Notes: a model not told the origin generated them from the sequence alone. A stretch of 6,884 nt of DNA from an uncultured Streptococcus sp. (GCA_916049935.1 CAJZJI010000041.1:1-6884); one strand, 5' to 3'. Positions 1 to 6,664 are shown, numbered from the stretch's first letter. Numbers and translations are program-made.

Positions 1-1073
1 TTTTCATCGAGTCCCATTTGAAGAACAAGACCATGTTTATGACGGTCTTCTGGAATATGCCCGAGTCCTCCTTCTGTCCGCTGTCTTGTTGGCACCTTCG
101 TGATGTCTTTTCCATCCAATTGAATCGAACCACTTTCGATGGCACGTAGCCCAGATAATGCTTGAATGAGTTCTGATTGTCCGTTTCCGTCAACCCCTGC
201 AATCCCTACAACTTCACCATGTCTTACAGTTAAATCTAATCCTTTCACCGCTTCGATACCACGGCTATCTTTCACAACAAGGTCTTTAATGACTAATGCA
301 TCTGTTGTTGGTTTAGCAGGTTCTTTTTGCGTCTTGAAAGATACGGAACGTCCGACCATCATATCTGCTAATTCTTGGTCCGTAACATTACCAATCTCAA
401 CAGTTCCAATCACATTGCCTCGACGAATAACCGTACAGCGGTCAGCAACCGCTTGAATTTCCTTAATCTTATGAGTAATTAAGAAAATCGATTTCCCTTC
501 TTTTGTTAATTGCTTCATAATCACAATGAGTTCTTCGATTTCTTGAGGTGTTAGTACCGCTGTAGGTTCGTCGAAAATTAAAATATCCGCACCACGATAT
601 AAAGTTTTCAAGATTTCAACACGTTGTTCCATCCCAACAGTGATATCTTCAACTTTCGCATCAGGGTCTACAGCTAGATGATACTTCTTAGAAAGTTCCA
701 TAATTTCTTCTTTTACCGCATTTTTATCGATAAAACCGAACTTTGTTTGCTCCTTACCCAGGATAATGTTCTCTACTACGCTGAATTTCTTCACAAGCAT
801 AAAGTGTTGGTGAACCATCCCAATTTTTAAGCGATTCGCTGTATTTGGCGAATCAATTTTTGTTGGAACACCATTTACTTTAATTTCTCCCTCCGTTGGT
901 TCCAGTAACCCTGAAAGGATATTCATTAACGTCGATTTCCCTGCTCCATTTTCTCCAAGAAGCGCATGGATTTCGCCTTTTTTCAATGTTAAATCAATCT
1001 GATTATTGGCTACAAAATTACCAAACTTTTTTGTGATGCCTTTCATCTCAATCACAAATGTTTCTTCTACCAA
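1..1073 (-). CDS. nupA: Nucleoside ABC transporter ATP-binding protein, NupA/YufO type (3' end outside window)
   Basis: Energises uptake of nucleosides delivered by the lipoprotein encoded just upstream; it should sit on the cytoplasmic face of a two-permease channel. About 357 codons are visible of a family usually near 510. Two ABC domains can be read. The first has Walker A GENGAGKST (residues 40-48), a Q-loop region VHQHF (87-91), a signature-like TVGMEQR (145-151), Walker B ILIFDEPTA (164-172) and H-loop His201. The second, from about residue 260, has a Lys-less Walker A (GVDGNGQSE) and the motif GHIPEDRHKHG, as in sugar and nucleoside importers of the RbsA/YufO group, where only one site is fully competent. 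I chose a TTG start at 1073 because GGGGTGAG lies 4 bases before it; the first ATG, nine codons later, has no well-placed site. The Lactococcus lactis bmpA-nupABC operon has the same order, but substrate is inferred from family and context. Confidence 0.9.
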   Translation of the reverse strand, partial: MVEETFVIEMKGITKKFGNFVANNQIDLTLKKGEIHALLGENGAGKSTLMNILSGLLEPTEGEIKVNGVPTKIDSPNTANRLKIGMVHQHFMLVKKFSVVENIILGKEQTKFGFIDKNAVKEEIMELSKKYHLAVDPDAKVEDITVGMEQRVEILKTLYRGADILIFDEPTAVLTPQEIEELIVIMKQLTKEGKSIFLITHKIKEIQAVADRCTVIRRGNVIGTVEIGNVTDQELADMMVGRSVSFKTQKEPAKPTTDALVIKDLVVKDSRGIEAVKGLDLTVRHGEVVGIAGVDGNGQSELIQALSGLRAIESGSIQLDGKDITKVPTRQRTEGGLGHIPEDRHKHGLVLQMGLDE

Positions 1074-1103
1074 TCGTCTCACCCCGCACAATGTTCTATG
1101 TAT

Positions 1104-1147
1104 AAAAAAGTAGGAGCGAAGAAATTCGTATTCTCTTCAACTCCTAC
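1104..1147 (-). terminator. Intercistronic terminator/attenuator between bmpA and nupA
   Basis: On the minus strand a hairpin has GTAGGAG paired with CTCCTAC (outer arms at 1141-1147 and 1110-1116) and an inner GAAGA/TCTTC segment, followed directly by six Ts (1109-1104). It lies 30 bases after the bmpA stop and about 30 bases before the nupA start. No convincing separate nupA promoter is visible: a TATACA follows the U-tract, but without a good -35. The likely role is partial termination, giving more binding protein than ATPase, a common arrangement for lipoprotein-first ABC operons. That role is inference; the structure is seen. Confidence 0.75.
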
Positions 1148-1176
1148 TCCTCTCAATTTAAGTTCGTTTGTTAAAA

Positions 1177-2241
1177 TTAAGGTTTCGCAGGAACTTCTTG
1201 TTTTCCTTCGATGATTGCTTTTTTGAATACAGCAATTTTTTCCTTAACTGAGTCTGATAATTGACCATCTGCTAAACCAACACCGTTATCAGATAATCCG
1301 TAAAGAACTTGTTCACCACCGTGATAGTTTCCTTTAGAAGCATCTTCACTAAATTTGATAAGTGCTTGTTTTACACCTTTAAGTGTTGATGTCAATGTTA
1401 CGTTACGAGAGTCGTTTACTTTACCTTCAGCTTGTTGGTCTTGGTCAACCCCGATTACCCAAATTTTACTATCTGGATTTGCTTCAACGATTGATTTAGC
1501 CGCTGCGAATACTCCAAGTCCTGCACCACCTGCTGCTGCATAAATGATGTCAACATCTGAAGCGTACATTGCTTCTGCGAGAGATTTTGCTTTAGCACCA
1601 TCTGAGAATGATTCAGCATATTGAATTTCAACAGTTGCTTTAGGGTTTACTGCTTGAACCCCAGCTTTGAAACCAGCTTCAAATTTGTCTAATGCTGGAC
1701 CGTGCATACCACCGATGAAAGCTACTTTATTTGTTTTAGTTGTTAAACCAGCTGCAACCCCTGCAAGGAATGCTGCTTCTTGGTCTTTATAGTTGATTGA
1801 AGCAACGTTTGGTTGTTCAACCACACTATCGATAATCGCAAAGTGTGCGTCTGGATTTTGTTTTGCTGCTTCTTCAACAGCTTTTTGTAATTTAAATCCG
1901 ATTGCGAAAATAATATTGTACTCATTTAAAACTGCAGTGTTAAGGTTTGTAGTATAGTCAGATTCTGCTTTTGAAAGAATGTAATCAATACCATTTCCTT
2001 TAGTTTTACCACCGTTATTTTTACCCCATTCTTGAAGGCCTTCCCAAGCGCCTTGGTTGAATGATTTATCGTCAATACCACCAGTATCAGATACCATTAC
2101 CGCTTTGAAGTTGTCTGAAGAGCCAGCGTTGTTTTGAGAAGATGCTTGTGAGCTATCAGATTTTGATCCGCCACACGCTGCTAATACAGCAGTCGCACCA
2201 AGTGTCAATGCAAATAAAGCTAAATTCTTTTTAGTTTTCAC
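1177..2241 (-). CDS. bmpA: BMP/PnrA-family nucleoside-binding lipoprotein
   Basis: Extracytoplasmic substrate-binding component of a nucleoside ABC importer, anchored to the outer face of the membrane by lipid. The 354-residue protein begins with a type II signal peptide: basic MKTKK, a hydrophobic core and lipobox LAAC with Cys23. A Ser/Asn/Gln-rich tether follows to about residue 44. The BMP (basic membrane protein) domain fills the rest, with the family motif DTGGIDDKSFN (52-62), AIGFKLQKAV (113-122), IDS (137-139), FIGGMHGP (175-182), a glycine-rich IIYAAAGGAGLG (232-243) and GVDQDQ (264-269). PnrA-like proteins bind purine nucleosides through the first motif and the later Asp-containing loops. 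The start codon is GTG, preceded by GGAGG at a 9-base spacing. First gene of the operon with nupA, with an extended -10 promoter of its own. Full length and intact. Family assignment is firm; the exact nucleoside range is inferred. Confidence 0.95.
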   Translation of the reverse strand: MKTKKNLALFALTLGATAVLAACGGSKSDSSQASSQNNAGSSDNFKAVMVSDTGGIDDKSFNQGAWEGLQEWGKNNGGKTKGNGIDYILSKAESDYTTNLNTAVLNEYNIIFAIGFKLQKAVEEAAKQNPDAHFAIIDSVVEQPNVASINYKDQEAAFLAGVAAGLTTKTNKVAFIGGMHGPALDKFEAGFKAGVQAVNPKATVEIQYAESFSDGAKAKSLAEAMYASDVDIIYAAAGGAGLGVFAAAKSIVEANPDSKIWVIGVDQDQQAEGKVNDSRNVTLTSTLKGVKQALIKFSEDASKGNYHGGEQVLYGLSDNGVGLADGQLSDSVKEKIAVFKKAIIEGKQEVPAKP

Positions 2242-2274
2242 GATAAAAAACCTCCAATAAATGATTTACTACAG

Positions 2275-2297
2275 TCATTCTATCATAAATAGAATGA
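2275..2297. promoter_or_regulatory. Inverted repeat over the bmpA -10: candidate operator
   Basis: Perfect 8-bp arms TCATTCTA (2275-2282) and TAGAATGA (2290-2297) flank a 7-base centre. The repeat covers the -10 hexamer and extended TG of the bmpA promoter, where a dimeric repressor would block RNA polymerase. It is not a CodY, CcpA or PurR consensus that I recognise. It could instead be only the tip of the larger nested palindrome at 2249-2327. Confidence 0.35.
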
Positions 2298-2304
2298 AAA
2301 TCAA
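2277..2304 (-). promoter_or_regulatory. bmpA promoter, extended -10
   Basis: Minus strand: TTGATT at 2304-2299, a 16-base spacer, and TAGAAT at 2282-2277 with TGA directly before it, giving an extended -10 (TGnTAGAAT). Transcription would start near 2270 and leave a leader of about 30 bases to the GTG at 2241. The -10 is also one arm of an inverted repeat. Confidence 0.6.
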
Positions 2305-2359
2305 GCTAAATCTTTTCATTGGAGGTTAATTTTATGAAAAATGTTCGGTTTTTACATTT

Positions 2360-4825
2360 TCATGCGTTAGTTTCACCTGGTTCGGAAGCGTCATTTTCAT
2401 TGAAAACATGAACATTTACTTTTCTTCCTTTACTTCCATCAGCAGGTCCAACATAACCACGCGCTTCTAATTCATCAATCATTCGCGCTGCACGGTTGAA
2501 TCCGATACGGAATCGTCTTTGTAAATAAGATGTACTAATCGTTTCTTGTTCTTTTAATAGTTCGATGACTTCGTAGAATAATTCGTCTTCTGGTTCACTT
2601 CCACCAGCAGAAGCAGTATTTTCTGAAGGCATCATCGCTTCATCATACTCTACTTCTTGTTGATTCTTCACGAAATCAACGATACGTTCGACTTCTTCGT
2701 CCGTTAAGAATGCGCCTTGTACACGAATTGGTTTATTTTCACCCATCGGCATATACAGCATATCCCCACGTCCAAGAAGTTTCTCAGCACCATTGGCATC
2801 GATAATCGTACGAGAGTCTGTACCACTGGATACCGCAAAGGCGATACGAGAAGGAACGTTGGCTTTAATAATCCCTGTAATAACGTCAACGGATGGACGT
2901 TGTGTTGCTAGAATCATATGAATACCTGCAGCACGAGCCATTTGCGCAAGACGAATAATCGCGTCTTCCACTTCATTACTTGCCACCATCATTAAGTCCG
3001 CAAGTTCGTCTACGATTACGACAATATAAGGAAGTGTTGGGTTATTTTCGCCAGTTTCACGGTTATATTGTTCGACATGAGCGTTATATCCATCAATATT
3101 ACGCATACCCATTGAAGCGAATAATTCGTAACGTTTTTCCATCTCAGCCACAACCTTTTGTAAGGCTTGAGCGGCTTTACGAGGGTTCGTTACAACCGGA
3201 GTTAATAGATGCGGAATGCCATTATACACATTCAACTCTACCATCTTCGGATCGATCATCATTAATTTCACTTCATGTGGTTTTGTCTTCATTAAAATAC
3301 TTGTGATAATGCCGTTAATACATACCGATTTACCAGAACCGGTTGAACCGGCGATTAACATATGCGGCATTTTTGTAATATCGCAAAGACGAACATTACC
3401 AGAGATATCTCTTCCTAATGGTACGTCTAAAGGTTTTGGTGATTGAAGAGCCGATTGAATTACATCGCTAAACGACACAAAACTTGTTTGGCTATTTGGA
3501 ACTTCAATCCCTACATAAGGTTTTCCTGGGATTGGAGCTTCGATACGAATATCTTTGGCAGCAAGTGCTAGAGCAATATCATCACTCAAGTTCACAATCT
3601 TACTTACCTTCACACCAATCGCTGGTTGAATTTCGTATTTTGTAACGGCTGGTCCTAGCATTGGGTTCGGCATAACTTTAGCATCTACCCCGAAACTTGC
3701 AAAGGTACGCTCTAAAATACGCATATTGCGTTCTACAATCGTACGTTCATTCGTTTGATCTGAATGTTGTACGGGATTTAATAAAGTCACTGGTGGCAAC
3801 TGATAATCTTCATCATTTTGTTCACCACTCATTGAAAGTTCGCCGATGTCTTCCCCATCATCCTCAAACTCAGGCTCTTCTGATTTTTGAACAGAAACAG
3901 GTGCAACTGGTGCCACTGGTTGCGGAGGCATCACTGGTGCTACTGGTTGAACAGGTGCTACTGGTTCCACTGGAGGAATCGGTTCAATAGGTTCTACCAT
4001 TGGAGACGTTGCGTATTCGTCCTCTATTAATGTTTCATCTTCATATTCATCAAAGAACACATCTTTCATTCGGTCTAATAACGAATGTGGTTTTCTTGGT
4101 TCTTTAGGTTTTTCAGGTGTTTCTGTTTGTACTGGCGTAGGAGCCGGTGCTACAGGTGTTGCCACAACTTTCTCCTCAGCCTCTTGTTCTTCTTCTAAGC
4201 GGCGGGCTTCACGTTCTGCTTTACGCTCGGCTAACTTTTCAGAAGCATTCGCTGTTTGCGTACGTACAAAATCCATCACGTCACTTAAATGCACGTTGAA
4301 GATTAAAAGTCCGCTACATACTAATAATAAGAATACGATTAAATACGTTCCCCATTGCGAAACAAGGAAATACGTACAAGAATAAAGAAGAGTTCCTAAT
4401 ACCCCACCACCGAGTCGTTGAGAAACGGTATTAGACGTAAAGTCCACCATGAAACGATTCATCATTTCTTGAAAAACAGGAGAACCTGAACTAGTAAAGC
4501 TACTATAGGTCATCACTGACACGAATAAGAGAAGTGCCACGCTTGATGAAATGGCTGCAGCAGTCCATCTCCACATAATCTTAGGCATGCGTCCACGGAA
4601 TAACATCCCGAACCCCGCAAGAACTCCGCACACTCCACCGAAGGCATATAAATCCCCGATAAAGAAACGAATTAGGTTAGCAAAGAATTTTCCTAAGAAT
4701 CCTAATTGAAAAGTTGCTAATAAACTATAGACAATAATAAATACAGCTACAGCTTCAATCGATAAAAACGGATTGGTATTCTTTGTATTTTTTCTTTGTG
4801 TTTTTTTCTTCGTTTGTTTAGCCAC
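2360..4825 (-). CDS. ftsK: DNA translocase FtsK/SpoIIIE
   Basis: Hexameric ATP-driven motor that pumps chromosomal DNA across the closing septum. The 821 residues give the complete family layout. A lysine-rich cytoplasmic start (1-18) leads to hydrophobic membrane segments near 21-43, 54-76, 88-107 and 138-177. A charged helical and proline-rich linker covers about 190-340. The alpha domain starts near YQLPPVTLLNP (341-351). The RecA-like motor has Walker A AGSTGSGKS (492-500), MMIDPKMVEL (522-531), Walker B VVIVDELADL (602-611), then ARAAGIHMILATQRPSVDVITG and SRIAFAVSSGTDSRTI. The C-terminal winged-helix gamma domain (from about 745, ISTSYLQRRFRIGFNRAARMI) reads KOPS/SRS-type polarity sequences in characterised relatives. 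The start is GTG with AGGAG 6 bases before it; the first 8 bp overlap the end of the DUF1033 gene, suggesting translational coupling. No damage seen. Confidence 0.97.
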   Translation of the reverse strand: MAKQTKKKTQRKNTKNTNPFLSIEAVAVFIIVYSLLATFQLGFLGKFFANLIRFFIGDLYAFGGVCGVLAGFGMLFRGRMPKIMWRWTAAAISSSVALLLFVSVMTYSSFTSSGSPVFQEMMNRFMVDFTSNTVSQRLGGGVLGTLLYSCTYFLVSQWGTYLIVFLLLVCSGLLIFNVHLSDVMDFVRTQTANASEKLAERKAEREARRLEEEQEAEEKVVATPVAPAPTPVQTETPEKPKEPRKPHSLLDRMKDVFFDEYEDETLIEDEYATSPMVEPIEPIPPVEPVAPVQPVAPVMPPQPVAPVAPVSVQKSEEPEFEDDGEDIGELSMSGEQNDEDYQLPPVTLLNPVQHSDQTNERTIVERNMRILERTFASFGVDAKVMPNPMLGPAVTKYEIQPAIGVKVSKIVNLSDDIALALAAKDIRIEAPIPGKPYVGIEVPNSQTSFVSFSDVIQSALQSPKPLDVPLGRDISGNVRLCDITKMPHMLIAGSTGSGKSVCINGIITSILMKTKPHEVKLMMIDPKMVELNVYNGIPHLLTPVVTNPRKAAQALQKVVAEMEKRYELFASMGMRNIDGYNAHVEQYNRETGENNPTLPYIVVIVDELADLMMVASNEVEDAIIRLAQMARAAGIHMILATQRPSVDVITGIIKANVPSRIAFAVSSGTDSRTIIDANGAEKLLGRGDMLYMPMGENKPIRVQGAFLTDEEVERIVDFVKNQQEVEYDEAMMPSENTASAGGSEPEDELFYEVIELLKEQETISTSYLQRRFRIGFNRAARMIDELEARGYVGPADGSKGRKVNVHVFNENDASEPGETNA
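3896..3976 (-). repeat. Degenerate PVxPVAPV repeat in the FtsK linker
   Basis: Residues 284-310 of FtsK are built from imperfect PV(E/A/Q)P units (PVEPVAPVQPVAPVMPPQPV and onward). The DNA shows matching short imperfect repeats around ACTGGT and GGTGCTACTGG on the plus strand. Such stretches form extended flexible linkers and tend to vary in copy number between strains. Acidic segments lie on both sides. Confidence 0.6.
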
Positions 4826-5132
4826 GTTCTTCTCCTTTCTCTTCTACTAATTGATTATTTTCATCGACTAAAATCAGTCCATGGAAAATTTGAACATCAC
4901 ATTCACACGCCACACAATAATCTTGTTCTTTCTCATCCCAAAAGGCAATGGCGCTTGTTCCTTTTGATCGTTTTTCTGGATAGTTAGAAGCAAGTCTTGC
5001 TTCATGCTGTTGGAAACTATTTTTCGCTTCTTCTAAAGAAGAAAATTCTTCAGTCGAAACAATCATTTTTTCCCAGTCATCGAAAAACCACCACGGTTCA
5101 TCTTGACCTGCTGTCTCAATTACTTTAAACAT
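4818..5132 (-). CDS. DUF1033 family protein
   Basis: Small 104-residue cytoplasmic protein without signal peptide or membrane segment; its function is unknown. I place it in DUF1033, a Firmicutes family of about this length. Grounds are the N-terminal VIETAGQDEPWWFFDDWE (4-21), the acidic helix EEFSSLEEAKNSF, the FWDEKEQDYC segment (64-73) and the cysteine cluster C73-x2-C76-x-C78 followed by QIFHGLILV. The cysteines could bind metal, but nothing visible proves this. The ATG at 5132 has GAGGTG 5 bases before it, and an extended -10 promoter lies just upstream. Its last 8 bp overlap the GTG start of ftsK, so the two are probably cotranscribed and coupled. Confidence 0.85.
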   Translation of the reverse strand: MFKVIETAGQDEPWWFFDDWEKMIVSTEEFSSLEEAKNSFQQHEARLASNYPEKRSKGTSAIAFWDEKEQDYCVACECDVQIFHGLILVDENNQLVEEKGEERG

Positions 5133-5150
5133 GTTTTCACCTCGTTTATT

Positions 5151-5180
5151 AGTATACCAAATTTTGCGAAATCATGGTAA
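5151..5180 (-). promoter_or_regulatory. Promoter of the DUF1033-ftsK unit
   Basis: Minus strand: TATACT at 5156-5151 with TGG immediately before it (extended -10), and a weak -35 TTACCA at 5180-5175 with an 18-base spacer. Transcription would begin near 5144, about 12 bases before the DUF1033 ATG, leaving a short leader that is mostly the ribosome binding site. Confidence 0.6.
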
Positions 5181-5196
5181 TCTTGTTTCATAGAGA

Positions 5197-5205
5197 TGAT
5201 AAAAT
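5197..5205 (+). promoter_or_regulatory. Possible extended -10 promoter of acyP
   Basis: TGATAAAAT (TGn plus TAAAAT) lies 25 bases before the acyP start and 14 before its GGAGG. No good -35 is present at 16-18 bases, so the call rests on the extended -10 alone. It is back to back with the DUF1033-ftsK promoter in a 98-bp divergent gap. Confidence 0.4.
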
Positions 5206-5230
5206 AATTCTACTTTTTGGAGGACTTTCT

Positions 5231-5503
5231 ATGATTACAAGACAAATTCGTGTCTGGGGACGTGTTCAAGGTGTCGGATTCCGCTTTTTCACGCAGCAAC
5301 TCGCAATTCAATTAGATATTTGTGGCACGGTTCAAAATAAAATGGACGGCTCTGTATTTGTGGTTGCACAAGGCGAAGAAAAAGCCGTCACTCGTTTTAT
5401 CGAGAGAGTTAAAGCTTCTGTTTCCCCTTACGGACGCGTTGATCGCTATGAAGAAGGCGAAGTTAATGATGCACCTCTATACACAAAGTTTCAAATTATA
5501 TAA
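5231..5503 (+). CDS. acyP: Acylphosphatase
   Basis: Small cytoplasmic enzyme that hydrolyses carboxyl-phosphate bonds of acyl phosphates (EC 3.6.1.7); its physiological substrate in bacteria is not settled. The 90-residue length is normal for the family. The phosphate-binding signature GRVQGVGFRFF (10-20) supplies catalytic Arg18, and GTVQNKMDGSV (32-42) supplies catalytic Asn36 and the following turn. A later helix (AVTRFIERVKAS) and the C-terminal KFQII strand complete the ferredoxin-like fold. I chose ATG 5231 because GGAGG lies 7 bases before it and the family begins right at this point; an upstream in-frame ATG at 5174 would add 19 residues unlike the family and has no ribosome site. yidC follows in the same direction after 68 bp, with a separate promoter between. 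Confidence 0.95.
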   Translation: MITRQIRVWGRVQGVGFRFFTQQLAIQLDICGTVQNKMDGSVFVVAQGEEKAVTRFIERVKASVSPYGRVDRYEEGEVNDAPLYTKFQII

Positions 5504-5509
5504 AGAACG

Positions 5510-5538
5510 TTGCTATTTCAACGAAACACGTGTACAAT
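5510..5538 (+). promoter_or_regulatory. yidC promoter
   Basis: TTGCTA at 5510-5515 and TACAAT at 5533-5538 are separated by exactly 17 bases, a good vegetative sigma-A layout. Transcription would start near 5545, about 27 bases before the yidC ATG. Read-through from acyP is also possible because no terminator lies between the two genes. Confidence 0.65.
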
Positions 5539-5571
5539 AAATCATGTTATTAAATGAAAAGGAAAGTGATT

Positions 5572-6501
5572 ATGAAACTAACTAAAAAAGCTCAACTGCT
5601 ATTAGTTGCAACAGTTCTTCCCCTACTACTTGCGGGATGTACCGTTCAATATAATGAAAACCATGAACCAATTGGGTGGCTCTATAATTATTTAGTAGTC
5701 CCAACACAATGGTTATTAAACCAAATTGCTTCCGTATTTAACGGAAACTACGCGATTGCAATTGTGATCGTATCAATACTTGTTCGTGTCCTATTGATGC
5801 CAACACAATTCCATCAAATGAAAACAATGCTTGTCCAACAAGAAAAAATGGCAGTATTAAAACCATATATTGCTGAGATTACTGCTCGTGCAGAACAAGC
5901 ATCAACTCCTCAAGAGAAACTTGCGATTCAACAAGAACAAATGGAGTTATACAAATTAAACAATGTCTCATTAATGGGCGGTATCGGTTCAGGATGTTTA
6001 CCAATCTTGATTACACTTCCAATCTGGAGTGGATTGTATAACGCAATTCTATTATCAAACGAAATTTCAAGTAGTGATTTCATGGGAATCAACCTTGGAG
6101 CACAATTCTTACCAATTGCCCTTGCGACAATGGTGGCTTACTATGTTCAATCAGTAGTCAGCCAAATGGGAATGGACGAAGAAACGAAAAAACAAAGTCG
6201 TTCAATGAACTACATCCTTCCAGTAATGATGTTCATGATGACCTTCCAATCACCCGCTGGGGTTGGTATTTACTTCTTCATCTCTGCCCTTATCCAAATT
6301 TTACAATCATGGATTCAAAATACTTATATTCGTCCAAAAATTAAGGCTCAAATCGACGAAGAATTAAACCATGAAAACATTGTGTTACCACAACGTACAA
6401 CACCACGTAAAACAGCTCAAAAAGCAACACAACAAGAAACGTTCGCACAACGTCAAAACAAAAATGGTGGCCGTAACGCTGGTAAACAAAACCGCAAATA
6501 A
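5572..6501 (+). CDS. yidC: Membrane protein insertase YidC/OxaA (lipoprotein, Gram-positive type)
   Basis: Inserts and folds membrane proteins, alone or with SecYEG. The 309-residue product has a lipoprotein signal with lipobox LAGC (Cys23), then the five-helix YidC core. TM1 is about 59-78 and contains Arg72 (VSILVRVLLMP), the groove arginine essential in Gram-positive YidC. A cytoplasmic helical hairpin covers 81-130. TM2 is about 135-160 (CLPILITLPIWSGLY), TM3 about 176-197, and TM4/TM5 about 213-252 (PVMMFMM, SPAGVGIYFFISALIQ). The tail from about 256 is strongly basic, ending NGGRNAGKQNRK, as expected for ribosome contact. I chose ATG 5572, with AAGGAA before it; an in-frame ATG six codons upstream (5554) lacks a ribosome site. 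Two tandem TAA stops are followed by a strong terminator. The neighbours are not rnpA or jag, so this is probably the stand-alone paralogue (YidC2-like), an inference. Confidence 0.95.
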   Translation: MKLTKKAQLLLVATVLPLLLAGCTVQYNENHEPIGWLYNYLVVPTQWLLNQIASVFNGNYAIAIVIVSILVRVLLMPTQFHQMKTMLVQQEKMAVLKPYIAEITARAEQASTPQEKLAIQQEQMELYKLNNVSLMGGIGSGCLPILITLPIWSGLYNAILLSNEISSSDFMGINLGAQFLPIALATMVAYYVQSVVSQMGMDEETKKQSRSMNYILPVMMFMMTFQSPAGVGIYFFISALIQILQSWIQNTYIRPKIKAQIDEELNHENIVLPQRTTPRKTAQKATQQETFAQRQNKNGGRNAGKQNRK

Positions 6502-6509
6502 TAACGCAC

Positions 6510-6544
6510 AATACCTTTGAGAAAATTTCTCAAAGGTATTTTTT
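6510..6544 (+). terminator. Rho-independent terminator of yidC
   Basis: AATACCTTTGAGAAA pairs perfectly with TTTCTCAAAGGTATT (6510-6540), giving about 13 usable base pairs with a tight loop, followed by a run of six Ts (6539-6544). It begins 8 bases after the yidC stop. Confidence 0.92.
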
Positions 6545-6553
6545 ATGCGCGTT

Positions 6554-6585
6554 GTATCATGCATGATACGTATCACAGATGATAC
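6554..6585. repeat. Dyad pair A
   Basis: Unit 1 (6554-6569) is a perfect 16-bp palindrome, GTATCATG/CATGATAC. Unit 2 (6570-6585) is GTATCA-CAGA-TGATAC and starts on the very next base. The two units are also complementary to each other at 13 of 16 positions, so the pair could fold as one 32-base hairpin. A T-rich run (6588-6597) follows on the plus strand. Confidence 0.8.
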
Positions 6586-6608
6586 ACTTTTTGTTTTCGA
6601 ATGTTTTT

Positions 6609-6640
6609 GTATCAATTTTGATACAAATCATTTTTGATAC
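6609..6640. repeat. Dyad pair B
   Basis: Unit 3 (6609-6624) is GTATCA-ATTT-TGATAC, and its symmetry extends outward to 10-bp arms, TTTGTATCAA and TTGATACAAA (6606-6627). Unit 4 (6625-6640) abuts it with an intact right half TGATAC and a decayed left half AAATCA; only ATCA/TGAT still pair. Confidence 0.75.
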
Positions 6641-6664
6641 AACTGAACTTTTCCAACTTAGGGT

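Larger units (their letters stand above)
2245..2327 (-). terminator. Nested palindrome in the bmpA leader; possible ftsK terminator that also masks the bmpA ribosome binding site
   Basis: Reading the minus strand from the ftsK stop at 2360, three nested complementary segments occur. The outer one is 10 bp (AACCTCCAAT with ATTGGAGGTT, 2318-2327 and 2249-2258). The middle one is 6 bp (2298-2303 with 2262-2267). The inner one is 8 bp (2290-2297 with 2275-2282) around a 7-base loop. The final arm runs into six Ts (2250-2245), so a transcript reading through from ftsK could terminate here. The same arm contains GGAGG, the bmpA Shine-Dalgarno. Transcripts from the local bmpA promoter would start near 2270 and lack the masking arm. 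The pairing is seen; function is inferred. The loop between stems is large for a classical terminator. Confidence 0.4.

Noticed and set aside
166..456. 96-codon open frame on the plus strand
   Set aside because: It lies wholly antisense to the nupA ATPase, whose Walker and second-domain motifs read through on the minus strand. No ribosome site and low-complexity Ser/Thr/Pro composition.
2335..2361. Short AT-rich hairpin just after the ftsK stop
   Set aside because: TGAAAAATGT and ACATTTTCA pair only with a bulge and are almost entirely A:T, with no U-tract after them; too weak for a terminator call.
2980..3306. Plus-strand open frames opposite ftsK (2980-3306, 3216-3446, 3697-3990)
   Set aside because: Shadows of a gene with a complete set of FtsK motifs. 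They have no recognisable domains or ribosome sites, and one mirrors the PV-rich linker repeat.
5174..5230. N-terminal extension of acylphosphatase from ATG 5174
   Set aside because: The extra 19 residues cover the likely promoter and the GGAGG, are unlike the family, and no ribosome site precedes that ATG.
5554..5571. Earlier yidC start at ATG 5554
   Set aside because: No ribosome site before it, and starting there would consume the AAGGAA that serves ATG 5572.
6385..6615. 76-codon minus-strand frame over the end of yidC and its terminator
   Set aside because: Antisense to the basic YidC tail and reads through the yidC terminator hairpin; composition is Cys/Phe/Leu-rich and no start signals are present.
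6545..6637. 30-codon plus-strand frame inside the dyad array
   Set aside because: Its ATG sits right after the yidC terminator U-tract with no ribosome site, and its codons simply read the repeat units.
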